From: Antedon mediterranea
Lineage: Eukaryota > Echinodermata > Crinoidea > Comatulida > Antedonidae
Length of the DNA stretch: 64,000 nucleotides
Direction of reading: 5' to 3'
Assembly: GCF_964355755.1 (NCBI RefSeq)
Contig: NC_092672.1
Span: forward strand, 27,152,501 to 27,216,500
Below are positions 29,360-42,600 of the stretch, one piece after another. The position numbers and the translations under genes were made by a program. Every line of letters begins with the position of its first letter. Position 1 is the first letter of the stretch. The notes under the pieces were generated by a model. That model had not been told where the DNA came from, searched no databases, and saw only the letters and a program-made list of their open reading frames with translations.

Positions 29360-32300
29360 TTCTCTACAGTACACTATCTTGAGTTGAGGTACAGGAATGT
29401 GACATCATAAACTCCCAATAATGGCAAAAGGTGGTGTAGTTACAGCGATCCCTGTCTCTTTACATTCTTTCACACCAACTTAAACACACTGTGGGTTTTA
29501 CAAAACCTGTAAATAGAAATATAATATAATAGAAAGAATGTAAGTTATTCAATTTTTTCTACAGGTTATTCAAGCACTGCCAGTATACATTACAATGCAA
29601 TCTATTATTATCATTGTCGAAACGAAAGTACGGGTACTGCCAATAAAAACATGTTTACATAGTCTTGACTATATAGGCCTACCACATGTAGGCCTACATT
29701 TTAGGACTCGAACTTCATTCGAATGTGTTTTTTTTTTTACATTAAGCACTTCCCGTAATCATGACAAAAATTCATTCAAGAACGAGTTTTTCCTTATTTA
29801 AAGTAAATCATCGAAAAGGAGTCATTAAAAATATTCTTTGCTTTCTTCTTCTTTCAAACGCAAACTAGTACATTTGTAATGAAATTCGACATACAATTAT
29901 AAAATAACGTGATCATTTCAGCACAAGTTTTCACTCAAGTATCCGTGGATTTAACTTGTGCATAAGTTACCGAAAAAAAAAAATAAACAAATTGCCTGTT
30001 GTGTTTGCAATAAGGTAATAGTGGATCGCTCTTGGTGCAATAAACTTCGAAATGGTCTTACCTTTGTGTACATAAACCTTGGCTCCGCCTCCTAACTTAT
30101 AACTACATAATTGGTATCAAATACAATATCTTAAACATTAACTAAATCCAGGTGAAATATTAGAAGAAATTTATCCTACGGATACTAAATGTATTGTCAT
30201 TGTCAATGAGAAGCACAGACAGTACCAGCTGCCCGACAATCACCGTGTGTGATCAACAGATTCATAAAATCTCTTCAGTACTTCCTTCTTTTGTAGCTAA
30301 CTAATCACCCGGTGGAGGTTTCATGCTTCAATAAAAATACGTTTACATATCAAACGAATTATAAAGATTTAAATCCTTTACAGCTTTATAATTAAAGACA
30401 CAATAGCAATGATAGTCATCGTGTTAATCGTCACAATCGACCTATTATGTTTATGCGAACCAGATGAAACATTCTTGCAGGGGAATTTTTATATTGTAAA
30501 TAAATTTTGCTAAGCATAGTATTATCATTCGTAAGGTCGACAAATCTTTCCAAACCGACAACTCGGGTTTGGTGTGATCCATGCCTTTAGGCCTAAAGTG
30601 TTTGTATTATTCTAATGGAGGATATAATGATTTTTAGACTTTTGGAATATTTTAATGTAGACAGAGAATAGTGTGCCTGTCAATACCCATTCCACAGATA
30701 TTTGCAGATTTACTATAACAAAATTAGCTTGTATCTTATAAAAATGTTCAGTTTACAAAGTCTAATCAATATAAAAATGACCACAACAATTATAGTTGAA
30801 TTTGATCACAGGAGTCCTTCGTTCGTCAGAAGAGCCGGTCAAAATCCACCACTTATAACAGAAATCTTCAAAATATACTCGCTCGTTGTTCAACCGCTCA
30901 AAAAAAAGAACATGTTCGTTCAGCTGCGCTATAAAAGATACTATTTTTGCGTTTATTTTTGTTTATATTAATAGCCCTATTTCATACCCGGCGGCTATAA
31001 ATGTAATAGTAGGCCTAACTGTGATAATTCTATTGGATTTTACTTTATTTGAAAGATAATTTACAATGACAATTTATGTCAATCACCGTCAAACAAAATT
31101 AATGGAACATCCTAAAAAATGGTATCTCCCATTACAAATTTCCATAACCTTTGGATCATACTATTATTATATATACAGTAGATAATAGAACCGTGAGTAA
31201 ACTTGATGGTAGAATGTATGTATTATTAACCGTATCCATTGTGTTTACCGTAACCGGTTGCTACGCTAGAAACAATGTCATAAACCAAGTGTGTTCTAGG
31301 CCGATCGATCTATTCCTTTGAATGCGTTGAAAAGACCCAGCCAATGATTTATTTACCGCAAATACTTCAAGATCGGTATTCTAGAAAAGTCAAGAGCATG
31401 TAACACAACATTGGTAAGAAGGCTAAGTTAAATAATTATGATGTTTTTGATACTTTAAAGAGGCCTAATACAGTGTAGGACGTAAATAAAAGCGACGACA
31501 CAGCCCATTTTTAATAATAGGAAATATTGGATTATAGGATAGATAGGCCTACTATATGACCCAGGATAACTAATTGTGTAAGGGCTACAGACGATCGAAT
31601 CGGTAAGTTTTTGTTGGGGTTTATTTTGGATTTACACGAGTCCTACCAATCATTGGAAACTTGAAAACGGTAGATAAAGTTTTGGCAGATTCAGTTAACG
31701 ACACAATTACAAACTTATAGGGCAAAACTAATTTCCGTTAGAATAGTTTTCTTCTAAGGCTGTGTAAACAAAAATACTAAATTCTAACATAACTGTAATG
31801 TTTTGGGAATTTAATAAAAGTAACAATATTTAAGACATTAATTGTCAAATATATTCATCTACTGAGTGACTTATTTTCCTCTGCTGCATTATCTGTATTG
31901 AATATTGTTGATCATTGTCAACAAATTAAAATGTACAGTTGGCCGTGCTGCTAATGGTCATGTTTATACTGTAGACCGCTCAACTTTCTTCGATTTCCAC
32001 ATTACCATTAAATAATTTTGATTTTATGTGTAAAGAAGAATCGCGAGGTACTTTACCTTATTACTTTCTAATGGATACAACCTAGCCTATACCTCCATAA
32101 TACATCTCTATCTGCCAACAAAAAAATAACAAGTTGAGCATTCTATGCCTAAACATTCAAACAAACCAATCCGTTTTCTTATCTTTATCTTGTATTTTAC
32201 TCAATTTTGTTTACTTTAATCGGCATTTATGTGTCTGGGACCAGGATGTAGCCCACCAACAGCAAAGTTGAGTATTCTGTAGCTTAACCATGCAAACAAA

Positions 32301-34247
32301 CCAACCCATTTTATATTCTTTGTCTTGTATTTTACTCGCTAAAAATGACATTGATGTGTTTTGAACCAGGGTTTACCAACAAGGTTGTTTATATCCAAAT
32401 CCGTTTTCTTATCTTTATCTTTGTTTTACTTTACCCCTTTTATATTATTGTCCAAGTTGTTTACTTTGTTAAATGTAATAAATACGGCTATTACTCATTG
32501 CTGTGGAAAAAAAGTTAAGTTATGCCATACAGTATTCAGAATGTCTTCATAAATAAAGATGTCAGCCTAGACAAAAAAAAAGGTCTTTCAATTTGTCAAA
32601 ATTGTCTGTAAATATACCTTGCATGCTCTGATTAAATTTAAATTTAGAAAACAAAATCATAATATTAAAACAGATAATGGCATTTCCGTAGCGTGGTATT
32701 CTTCTATTAATAAACCTGTTGAATAGAACACATACTGTATTATCGACTTTATTCTGTATCTAAATACCACGTTAGAACAGCAATATGCTAAAAAAAACGG
32801 AGGAAATTTAAAAAAAATGTCAGGAAATTGATAGGAAATCTGCGTCGGTGATTCTCAGTCGATGCGGCTAAACAACCTCTTATAAAAACAAATGAAAATG
32901 GTAGTCATTGATTGGCTAAAATGCAATAGGCCTACGCAATTTACATCACAAGAATTTGTATGCACATTCAAATTCTTGAACCAAGACAAGATTTGAACCA
33001 TTGACCCTGGGTTAATAAATTAATTTAAAAAAAAACAGTTCCACTAAAATTGCTCATATTATAATTATATGATTTATATATATTGTTATATGTGTTTGAC
33101 AAATCTTGAAGATCCCACCATTAATAATCTAAAGTATTGATGAATAGATCCGAATGTCAGCAAACCGATGCAAGTAGTAGCAGAATGAATACTGAATTCA
33201 AAAGACGCAATTAATCTTTTCTTTTTGTTGATGTAGATTATATGAAGTAAGGAGATAATAAATGACATAATTAGTACAGTTCAGTCTTTTAATGTAATGT
33301 AATGTATGCTTGTGCTTGTATAATAACCAATTTTGTTTGAACACCTCAAATTTCATTAGCAATTTCACCAATATTTTTTTGGAAATTTATTTAATTTATT
33401 TCTTTTACATTCAAACATGGAATGCTGAATTTAGTTTTTTAAGAATAATACAATAAAATGTAGTATCCGAGAAAAAAAAACCAAAAATTCATTATACTCG
33501 GCTATAAATATCAGGGTACAAATTGAGAAAAAAAAATCAATCATCAAGACATAGATACATACACTTGGTAGACGAAAGTATGCCCGCTGTAAAGGAATTA
33601 AAACATGAACAAAATCACTTCAGTAGAAAAAAAAATTATTATTTCATTTTCAAAAATGACTAAATAAAGGGTCAAATTTGGTCAAACAACAATTGTCTGA
33701 GAGACAATTTTACGAACTGCATTATCAAATTACATTTTTTTGGGTTAATAAATTTGTGTTTAAAATGGAATATTAAAAAAATGTAAAAAAAACTCATTCA
33801 AAACTAACCAAAAGATGACAAGTTTATTTCTTAAGCTTTGCTACTAAACACCTGTTCTATAAAATTAATTCTACGGGAAATGGACAACGTATATACGTTT
33901 TCACATGATAATTTCACTAAACTACTTGATTCCACTCACTATAGGCCTACTGAAATCAAATATTAAGTCAATATTAGCATTCGAAATCGAACAACCCCAA
34001 TAAAAGCGATAATACCCAAGCAGTTCATATGGGACGTCTCAATTATATGGTTATTGTTTAAATAGGCTAACAGTAAAATGTATTTTGGGAGAAGTTCCAG
34101 AATACACGAATAGTTAAAATAAAATCTTAGGCTTATAACATAATCCATTTTCTTTATCTAATTGACTTTCAATAATTTCACTTGAATTATTGGCAACCAT
34201 TAAAAAAATATCTTTCTAATAATTGACCTTCTTATTCTTTATTTTGC
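29360..34247. other. Intergenic region without recognisable gene
   Basis: About 4.9 kb with no exon I can support on either strand. It contains a diverged tandem repeat at 32113-32430 (CCGTTTTCTTATCTTTATCT and CTTGTATTTTACTC recur, with ACCAG and CCAACA between), poly-A runs and simple AT-rich sequence. Confidence 0.4.
32113..32430. repeat. Diverged tandem repeat, unit about 130 bp
   Basis: Three partial copies of a unit containing AACAAACCAA(T/C)CC, TCTTTGTCTTGTATTTTACT, GGGACCAGG or GAACCAGGG, and CCAACAAGTTGAG-like sequence. Confidence 0.55.
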
Positions 34248-34453
34248 AGATTGAAATTTAATTGGAAATACTTGAGCGCATTATTTTGCCATTAACAACC
34301 ACATAGCTGCCACCTGCTACCCGTAACCATGGAGATAGAACGCTTAAATAAGCCAAGTTCATAAGATGTTCTTATGCTGACATCATTATGAATAAATTAA
34401 GCTGACAAACATGTTTCTATGTATCAGAGGTAGACTTGTTTTACTAAATCAAA
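34248..34453 (+). other. 5' leader of ANKUB1-like gene, with acceptor and X-box-like site
   Basis: A strong acceptor (CTTATTCTTTATTTTGCAG, ending 34249) has no coding frame behind it, so it probably opens the exon that carries the 5' UTR and whole coding sequence. In the leader, GTAACCATGGAGAT (34325-34338) matches the first half of the RFX X-box (GTNRCCATRGYAAC) well and the second half poorly. Confidence 0.45.
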
Positions 34454-36406
34454 ATGCTTCGTATTTTTGTTGCTAACGAAGGTAACCGCTGTTCCCTTGA
34501 CGTTGCAACCACTGACAATGTTGGTAAAGTGAAAGCCAAAGTGCAGGATGTGTTTGAGATCGACACACGAAGCAGCGGCGAGAAAAAGTTTATTGTTTTG
34601 ACGTACCATGGTTCAGAGCTTCAAGATGATTGGGAATTCGGTGACATCGGCATCATGGCAGGTGCAACATTGCGATGCAGCCTCAAAGAGGAAGTCACTC
34701 CAAAGCTGTATGTTAACACGTCGTATAATGACGAGACCGTAGAAATTGCGGACCATATTAAGTTCCACACGGATACTGTAGGTGATCTGCGCTCGATTAT
34801 CGCCTTTAAAACAGGTTTACCAGTTACAACATTTAGACTAATAACTATTGGTGGAAAGGAGATGTTTGACCCTATAAAACTCGATAATTATGGCATTGAA
34901 TTGGCAAGTCGAGTGACGCTAGAAACGTGGGATGGATGGAATGAGTTCCTTAAAGCATCCATGATTGGACATACAGCACAGGTTATCCATCACATGTCAC
35001 AAGAAGAAACTATCGCTAGGTTTCAGAGTCGAGTGGCGTTATTCATCGCCGCGCATTACGGGCACATGGATCTAGCGACTGCGATGTTACGGAATGGCGT
35101 GCGATCCGATGAACCAGTCGGCGATCATCCGTCAAGAGAATGGTGTCCTAGCAGTCACGTGGACACCTACCGCACGCCCGTTCACGAAGCTGTAATTACC
35201 GGACAAATTAGTATTCTGCGTATTTTTGTTTATCACAATATATGCTGTGTGACTTGTAAGGATGGGAATGGGTTAACGCCATTAAATGTTGCTCTCAGAC
35301 GACAAAAACGCGAAGTCGCTTTGTACCTCCTAACCAAGCAATGGTCGAATGTCCAGTTTAGTGCAATGACTCTTCCATTAACCATTTATTCACAGATTAG
35401 AAAGTGGTGCGACCGGGCAAAAGATCGTGTCCAACTTATACACGGCCCGGGTAGATCGAGCATGCGCTACAGAAGAGCCAAACAAACTGGTGCTCTGTGT
35501 GGACAAGGAGTCCACGTTGACGGTTTTACAGAAAGCGCACTGAATTCAAATTCAAAAGGACGAAACAACGAACAAGTTAAATCCAAAAGTCTTGCTCTTG
35601 TACGAAAATATATAACTCCTTACGAACCTCAGACAGAGGCTGTTTCAGAAGCAAAACTTCCTAGAATAGAGACAGTTAAAACTCCATCTTTGGTTGCAAT
35701 ATATCGACGGAAAGTTCAGGAGAATAAGACAACACGTAAACATACCGTGAACCTAAATAGATTTGACAAAAACATTGCATTACCTAAGATTATTGAAAGA
35801 AGGTCGACACAAAATCTCCTAACAACAAAAGGTGGTACATCATCACGGGCATATATACGTACACCGTCGGATAAAAAACGACCACAAATTGATGATAATT
35901 TGAAATTACAGCGATCGTTTAATCCCCCGACGTTTTCAAAATCCTTTCACGAACGGGAAAAGCAGAGAAGAACGAGGAAGAAGGACGCAAACATAGAAAG
36001 CGCTATTCCTTTACCGGTTTCAAGTACGGATGCCGCCCCAGAAAGACCGTTCTATTTCTGTCGCTCACAAGACGATAATATTCCCCGTCTTACCGTTGAC
36101 TTGTACGAAGATACGACGGGAACAACGACATGGGAACGAGCGATTGAATCATTGACGATCGCGTCGACGTTCACGGAAAAACCGTGGCTCCACCAGGTCC
36201 GTCTAGCGATGAGTCTTTCTAAACAACATGTTAAGAAATTAGGAAAGGGCTACAAAGTGCGAAAAGGCAAGCGGAATAAAACTTCATCACTGACGTCATC
36301 AGAAAGTTCAAACCTACAGGATGAATTAAAGAACGACAAAATGGAAAACGAAACACAAATTATAACGAACACTGAAATGATGGCCGGTATAGGCCTAAAG
36401 TCTTAA
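34454..36406 (+). CDS. ANKUB1: ANKUB1-like protein: two ubiquitin-like domains plus ankyrin repeats, coding region in one exon
   Basis: One uninterrupted frame of 650 residues starts at AAAATGC and ends TAA at 36404-36406. Residues 1-80 and 84-160 are two ubiquitin-like folds (MLRIFVANEG..., KLYVNTSYNDETVEIADHIK). The block ETWDGWNEFLKASMIGH, then RVALFIAAHYGHMDLATAML, TPVHEAVITGQISILRIFV and GLTPLNVALRRQKREVALYLL gives about three ankyrin repeats to residue 300, followed by the ANKUB1-specific YLLTKQWS and PLTIYSQIRKWCDRA. The order and wording match ANKUB1. The C-terminal half (about 330-650) is basic, Ser/Thr-rich and probably disordered, with LPRIETVKTPSLVAIYRRKV as the most ordered-looking part. 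Molecular function of the family is not established. The vertebrate gene is, to my recollection, multi-exon, so this copy has lost introns or arose by retroposition; it shows no stop or frameshift. Confidence 0.9.
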   Translation: MLRIFVANEGNRCSLDVATTDNVGKVKAKVQDVFEIDTRSSGEKKFIVLTYHGSELQDDWEFGDIGIMAGATLRCSLKEEVTPKLYVNTSYNDETVEIADHIKFHTDTVGDLRSIIAFKTGLPVTTFRLITIGGKEMFDPIKLDNYGIELASRVTLETWDGWNEFLKASMIGHTAQVIHHMSQEETIARFQSRVALFIAAHYGHMDLATAMLRNGVRSDEPVGDHPSREWCPSSHVDTYRTPVHEAVITGQISILRIFVYHNICCVTCKDGNGLTPLNVALRRQKREVALYLLTKQWSNVQFSAMTLPLTIYSQIRKWCDRAKDRVQLIHGPGRSSMRYRRAKQTGALCGQGVHVDGFTESALNSNSKGRNNEQVKSKSLALVRKYITPYEPQTEAVSEAKLPRIETVKTPSLVAIYRRKVQENKTTRKHTVNLNRFDKNIALPKIIERRSTQNLLTTKGGTSSRAYIRTPSDKKRPQIDDNLKLQRSFNPPTFSKSFHEREKQRRTRKKDANIESAIPLPVSSTDAAPERPFYFCRSQDDNIPRLTVDLYEDTTGTTTWERAIESLTIASTFTEKPWLHQVRLAMSLSKQHVKKLGKGYKVRKGKRNKTSSLTSSESSNLQDELKNDKMENETQIITNTEMMAGIGLKS

Positions 36407-39400
36407 AACATACGAACTTTTAGGTCAATTGATCTATGTTAGTATTAAATTATTCGAATTGTCCAAAAGTCGGATTACCAACATCTGCTGGTTACCGTTG
36501 GTGCATTTGGTATCACTATTCACATTATTTACACTGCCTCGACATACGAACCTAGTGACAGGGGTAACTTGTATTGAAAGTGCTAATAATGTACATAGAC
36601 TTGTATCCAGATGACTTTCGATAGTCAGTTAAGATCTACTTAGTGACAGCTGCAGAATCGGGTGGGTTATTACCGATTTGAATTAGATAGGCATAAAGAA
36701 TCGATTAGTTCGGATATTTACGAATACTTCTTGTCATGCATGACGACACATTCAGTCTACACATTAACAATAGCATATTATGATATCATAATGTAAACAT
36801 TTTGATAACGCAATATCCTTTTTAAACAACATAAAACAGCGATGTCACAAGACTGCATAAAGTTTACGCGCACACACACAGGACATGGTTTGGGTGGGTG
36901 GTGGGTGCGCGTGTGTTTGTTTCGTACAGTAGTTAATAATATAAACCTAAAGGCAAATGACAATGCTGTGAGTGACTGGATCTCAATAGAGATACAAATT
37001 AAAATAAGCAGAAAGCTAAATCAAAACGATAAAGTAAAATAGCTAGAAATATCAGCAAAGCTCTCGGACAACACAATCCCTTTATCAGTATATAATTCAT
37101 AATATAATAATTGATATCAGATTCAGAAAATTGTGCAAAAATATTTACATATCATTTATAGTTTAACGATGTAAGCCCCTATATTACATTTTAAAAGAAA
37201 ACGTGTAGGCCTACTAAACTGTTTCTTTTATCTTACATTTTGTTATTCTAAATGTTGTTCTGTAAGAGATAAACTACCTGTAAACTGAAACGCATCGACT
37301 TTGTTGACTTTTTTTGCTCAAAACTATTACGTCAACTCATGTAAAAAACATCATTCTTTTATGATCCTAACATGCGATAACAGGATCCGACCCACTGACA
37401 GACCGACACATAAATAAGACTGGTAACAAAACAATTGTGAAAACAATAAAATTGATGATAAAGAACTTTTGTTTTTATTATTTCATTTATTTTGGCAGCA
37501 TTTACAACAAGGAAACGATTACCATTAATGGCGTGCCACATCAACACTAAAATTACAATGTAACAATTCAAAAGTGAAAATAAAATGAATTGATATCGAC
37601 TCACAACTCATAACGTCAGAATGGAAATAAGCTAAACGTTGCTGTTTAGGCCAAGGTGACAAAAAGCATCTAGCCGGTGATGAGTTAGGACTATATTAAG
37701 CTTCCCACAACAAAATTGGAAAATGTCACTGGCTTAGCTTTGAAGTTTTTACATTTAAAACATAGAGTAATACATTGCAAACTTACGTTGTTAATTTAAT
37801 CGTGCTTTTGTAGATCTATCTTCAAAAAAAATGTTCCATTATTTTGTCAATAGACCTGTAAGTGAATCGTACATAGGAAAGCACACATGCGGAGTGGTCC
37901 TTGGCAGTTGATGTTTTTATTAATAGAGAATTTTCTGTGACCACAAAATAGGAAGTAATAGTCGATTTCCGATTAATTTAAGAGGTATTGTCGAGTCAAA
38001 TGACATCGTTTATTTTGTTGTAAAACTGAACATATTATAACTACCGGTATAATGTCAACATTTATTAATTTCTATCAATGGTAAACAATACAATAAAGAA
38101 AATGGTAATATAATAATTATAATAATGAAACAATACTATTAATAGAGGATCTTCAAAGACCCATAATCGAAAAGAAAAAAAATGTATTTGTATATAATAA
38201 AAGAACAATAATTCCATGACAAACTGATCAAATACCGTAGTTCAAGTTTACTTTTAGATCAGTGGTCGATCAAAAATGTCAATATAAGGCGGAATAAATT
38301 TAATACACTAATACTATAAATATATATAATAGAATACCATTAGGAACATTCAACATTCAGATTTTAATAAATTATATGTAAAGTTCATCGAAGTTAGTTA
38401 AAAACAATGTCAGGATAAAGTGGGAACGTGTGGTTGAAGGCGTCCGCCTCTGATTCTAGATAATTTAATCTACTGTTTATTCGAGTAACACAGAAGATCA
38501 ATATAGCCTATGCATCGACATTTGTGGTTTATGGAGGATAGGGTATATTTATGTTATTGTTTTCGGATGTGACGTGAAGCTGTTGGTTCCAGTATTGTGC
38601 AATCTGTATGGATTTAGAAAAGCTCTAGTTGTAAAAAAAAACAGAAGAAAATATTTGTTTTATCATAAAATATCATGATAAATAATTAAAGAACTTCTTT
38701 GCAGACCATGGATGTTATCTCCTATCGCGCGCCGTAGACGACAAAAAAACATTTGTGTTTGTGAAAAATCGAAAGGAACCCTCTATTATGAATTGGACAA
38801 TAATTCGATCTTATTTCTAAAAAGTGAATATAAAAGGATATCCATTGACCGTTTAAGTGAAACATTTAACTTATATGATTTGTGATTTTCGCCACAACAC
38901 AAAGGTTTTTTTTACCTTTTCTGTTTTATTTAGTTTTACTTTTGTTGGATTTTATTTGTTTTTGCGATCGACTAATGCGCATGGTGTACCTATAGAAGGC
39001 CTACATTATTATTATCAGCTCCCGTTAGTTAGGCGGCATTTTATATCGAAGTTTACTTTAGATTCACACAGATACACACAATAAAAGCCTATGAAAATAA
39101 ATTGTATACAATAAGAGCGAGACATTGGACTTCGGAACATGTCTGGTAGTAGTAAAGTAATGCCTGTCTGGTGACCCTCCACTATTCGTAATATTCTACG
39201 ATTTTCATTTGTGGCTTAATAAACTCATAATAATAATTTTTTTTTACAATAAATTATAATTAGTGTATTAAGCATTTACTTAAGTGAGATATTTCGTTTA
39301 GATATCTGATTTTTGTTTAAAGATTTAATCTATTGACAATAATTGCTATATTTCAATTGTTCACTACCAATACGAAAAAAAAAGTCAGATAGGGTCATCA

Positions 39401-39499
39401 CGCAAACGTCTTTCCTAAAAAGATGATGTCCTGATGCGCTTGGTGAAAGTCAGCTAGACCATTATTCTTTGCTAGACGAAGACATGATAGCGCCATCAT
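36407..39499. other. Intergenic region between ANKUB1 and ROGDI
   Basis: No supported gene in about 3.1 kb. It includes the 3' UTR of the ANKUB1-like gene (end not assigned; ATTAAA near 36443), a GT/GC-rich patch at 36868-36920 (CGCGCACACACACAGGACAT and GGTGCGCGTGTG) and AT-rich sequence. A minus-strand open frame at 37359-37604 begins with a hydrophobic stretch but has no other support. Confidence 0.4.
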
Positions 39500-39640
39500 T
39501 TTCCCGAAGCCCAATAACACGACGTTACGTACGTAAACATCATACCACACACCACTCACCACCGGCGGCCGCTACCACAGTCTAGCAGCAGCAAGAAGCA
39601 GAATATACCCAGCGAGTTTTCTTACTTTTCACCCTGAAAA
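39500..39640 (+). promoter_or_regulatory. Probable promoter and 5' leader of ROGDI
   Basis: A locally GC-richer stretch (CCACCGGCGGCCGCTACCAC, GACGTTACGTACGTAA) directly precedes the ATG at 39641, which has A at -3. No TATA box at a fitting distance. The leader shows no acceptor close to the ATG, so the first coding exon is probably also the first exon. Confidence 0.45.
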
Positions 39641-42600
39641 ATGACTAGTAATGATGAGATTGAAGAAATTTCCAGTATGGTATGTATTTATATTTGATGA
39701 AAATCACATGACATATTATATTCCTTTGTATTGTAGCCCTAGCCCTCTAGCCTAGCTAGGTAGGCTAGAGAAGGGCCTAGCTAGCCTCCTAGCCTAAGTA
39801 GGCCTAGCTAGGTAGGTGGCTAGGCCTAGTAGTAGGGCTTGAGCCTAGCTATAATAAAGGCTAGCTAGTAGGCCTACAGTAGGCCCTAGCTTACCTTATT
39901 ATTAGGCTAGTAGGCCTAGTAGGCTATGGCATGCCAGATGCCACTTCTTGGCATGAGCAAGAGAGGGTAGTACTAGGGCCTAGTAGGCCTGACCATTCAT
40001 TAGCTAGCTAGGAGATAGGGGGAGGGGGGGGCGGACTTTTGCAGACCTGACTTGCCCAGACTACTCTAGGGCTAGGTCTGTTACATAGTTTAATGTACAG
40101 TACGTGTCGTAAATTAAACAGATGGTCTGATCAGCTCAGATCGTTTTCATGACACACTAAAAAAGCAAATACAAAACCTTCAAGTTGGAAAATGATTCTG
40201 TGTCTATTTTTGCCAACTCATTACAATGCTTTATAAATATGTAATAATTAGAATTTGCAAAGAAAGTGACAGTTTGAAAATATGCTAGCTAAATCATCAA
40301 TGTGCGGAATGACAATAGGCCTAGGTCAAACTACTGTAATTCATTTTGATTAACATCAGCATTAACATCTTCAAGAACGCTGAGCTGGGCCTTTTTTCAA
40401 TTTATATTTTAGCTCGACTGCATGTGGCTGACCTTGGTTGTGAAACACTTCATGTCTGCGTTTCAGTAGCATTCTCATTCCCGTTTTATTTATTCTTAAG
40501 TTTCACGATTTGAAAGCTCAACACAACTCAATGTAACTCATTGTCGACTGGAAAACGGGCTCTAATTTTAATACAAGTTTATATATTTGTAGGAAAGTGA
40601 ATACCAGTGGCTATTACAAGAAGAAGTTCACAATGTGTTAAAGGAACTCAAAGAAATGCTTCATGTAAGTTGATTGTCCTCCAGAAGTAGATATTGTTTG
40701 TTGTTGCTAACCTGCGTGCAAAATTCGGCCCTGGAAAAAAAAAGAATCACCTTTGTTTTTTAAAGAAATAATAAAATTATGCAGATTAGAGTAGAACATT
40801 AAAGTCTGTCAATATTTTTATTCTATTCATTACCATTCTTGATCATGTCATTTGATTGGATTAAAAAAAATATTAGACAGCTTAAAATGGGTATCTTATA
40901 GTTACTGTAGTTCTAGAATGAAAACTTTTCTAATTTATTTTTGTTTTTCTAAGAAAAATGTATGTCTGTCTAGTGTTATTGTCGATCGTCATCGTCCTAG
41001 CGTGTTGCAACCTAAAAGGGTCACGACATGTGTAAGTGCAGCAGCATGTGTGTGATACTCATCTTGGAAGACTACGTTCTTTAAAGTGAACACAAGTGTT
41101 TTGTATATACTTAATTTAAATAATTATAATGATTATTATTGATTATAATAGCATTATTCAAATTATTATTTATTTATATAGGAATGTGGAAAAAGATTTA
41201 GGACACAAGCAACAGGTAAAATTTAGAATCAATTTATTTTCTTTGAAAAGATTCTGTACATGGCATACAGTGTACACTGAAAAACAAACCTATGAATACA
41301 ATAATTGGCTTTTTTTTGGTGAAAATATCTAGCTATTTGCTATGAGATATGATTCAAGTAATTTGTGTTATAATAAGCAAATAATATTTTTGAAAGTGGT
41401 ATATCTTAGTCTATAAATCAACATGAACAAATTATTTAAAATGGGTGGGCATCAAACCACATCTCTCTACTGGACAAGATAGTTAGTAATTAACTACTTG
41501 TTCCATTTTTAAATTACCCATGAACATTGTAAGATACTAACAAAAATTCCATGTTATTAATGTATTATCTAGCAGATGGTGTCTACTATTAAGTGCTCTG
41601 TGAAAGCATTATATTATGCCCAATAGGATAGAACATCCTATATAAACTTAATCTGGTGACTTTTTAGTGTTGCATATAGTATTTAGCCTATTGTATTGTT
41701 TGAATAAATTGTTAGTAAATAAGTTACTGTATGCACTTTGTACCTTATGCAACCTTTATTATCACCATTGTGTTATTGATTTAGTTGAAGTACATCCAAC
41801 CTGAAACCAGATTCCATAAACTGAAATTTTTACCAAAACTAAATTTAATAACATTTTTTCTTACTACTTAAACTATATATATTAGAACTTCTATTTAGTA
41901 CACACCTTTGGGACCCTTTAGTATTACAAATGTATTGTCCCTTGATCATTTCACAAAAAGTATTCCCTAAAATACAGGTCCCACGGAATTCTATGTATAG
42001 ATTGCATTCTTTGACCCAATAAATTTAAAGCGTCACCACTTTTTAATAAGGAGCTTTCGATTTGCGAAAACTTAGAAACAATCCAGGTCTGGTCAATCGA
42101 TGCGTCGTCAACTGCCCTGCCTACACAAAATGAATTGAAGTGTCGGTCATCGCAAATTAATTCTCAAATTAATATTATTGTTTGAGTATGGATAAAGTGT
42201 ACAGTACATTTACTTGTCAGTGTGTGGTGTTGCGCACATTTATGATTTTGTTTTTTTTGTTTTTACACATTATCATTATTTTGAATAATACCATTGTTAT
42301 CATTGTTTTTTGTTTTTACTGTGTCTTATTCTTTAGGCCAACCTGCTCGTCCAGATTTTGTTAGTTATGGTATAGTACTCCCTGCTTTTTGCATCAACAC
42401 TGTATGATCGGGCCTAAACAAAAGTTGTTGCCCAAACAGAGGGACAAACAGGGATTGGTTGGCCATGTTTTTTTTCTTCAGAACTGGTTCATTATAATTT
42501 TGGCATTAAAAGCAATTTTAATATTTAAACAAATTTATAGAAATTTTCGTCAAATTTTGAATTGATTGGCTCAAAAAAATAAAAATAATTTTTCACAAAA

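Noticed and set aside
37359-37604. Minus-strand frame with a signal-peptide-like start
   Set aside because: Eighty residues of AT-driven hydrophobic sequence with no splice partners, homology or promoter signal.
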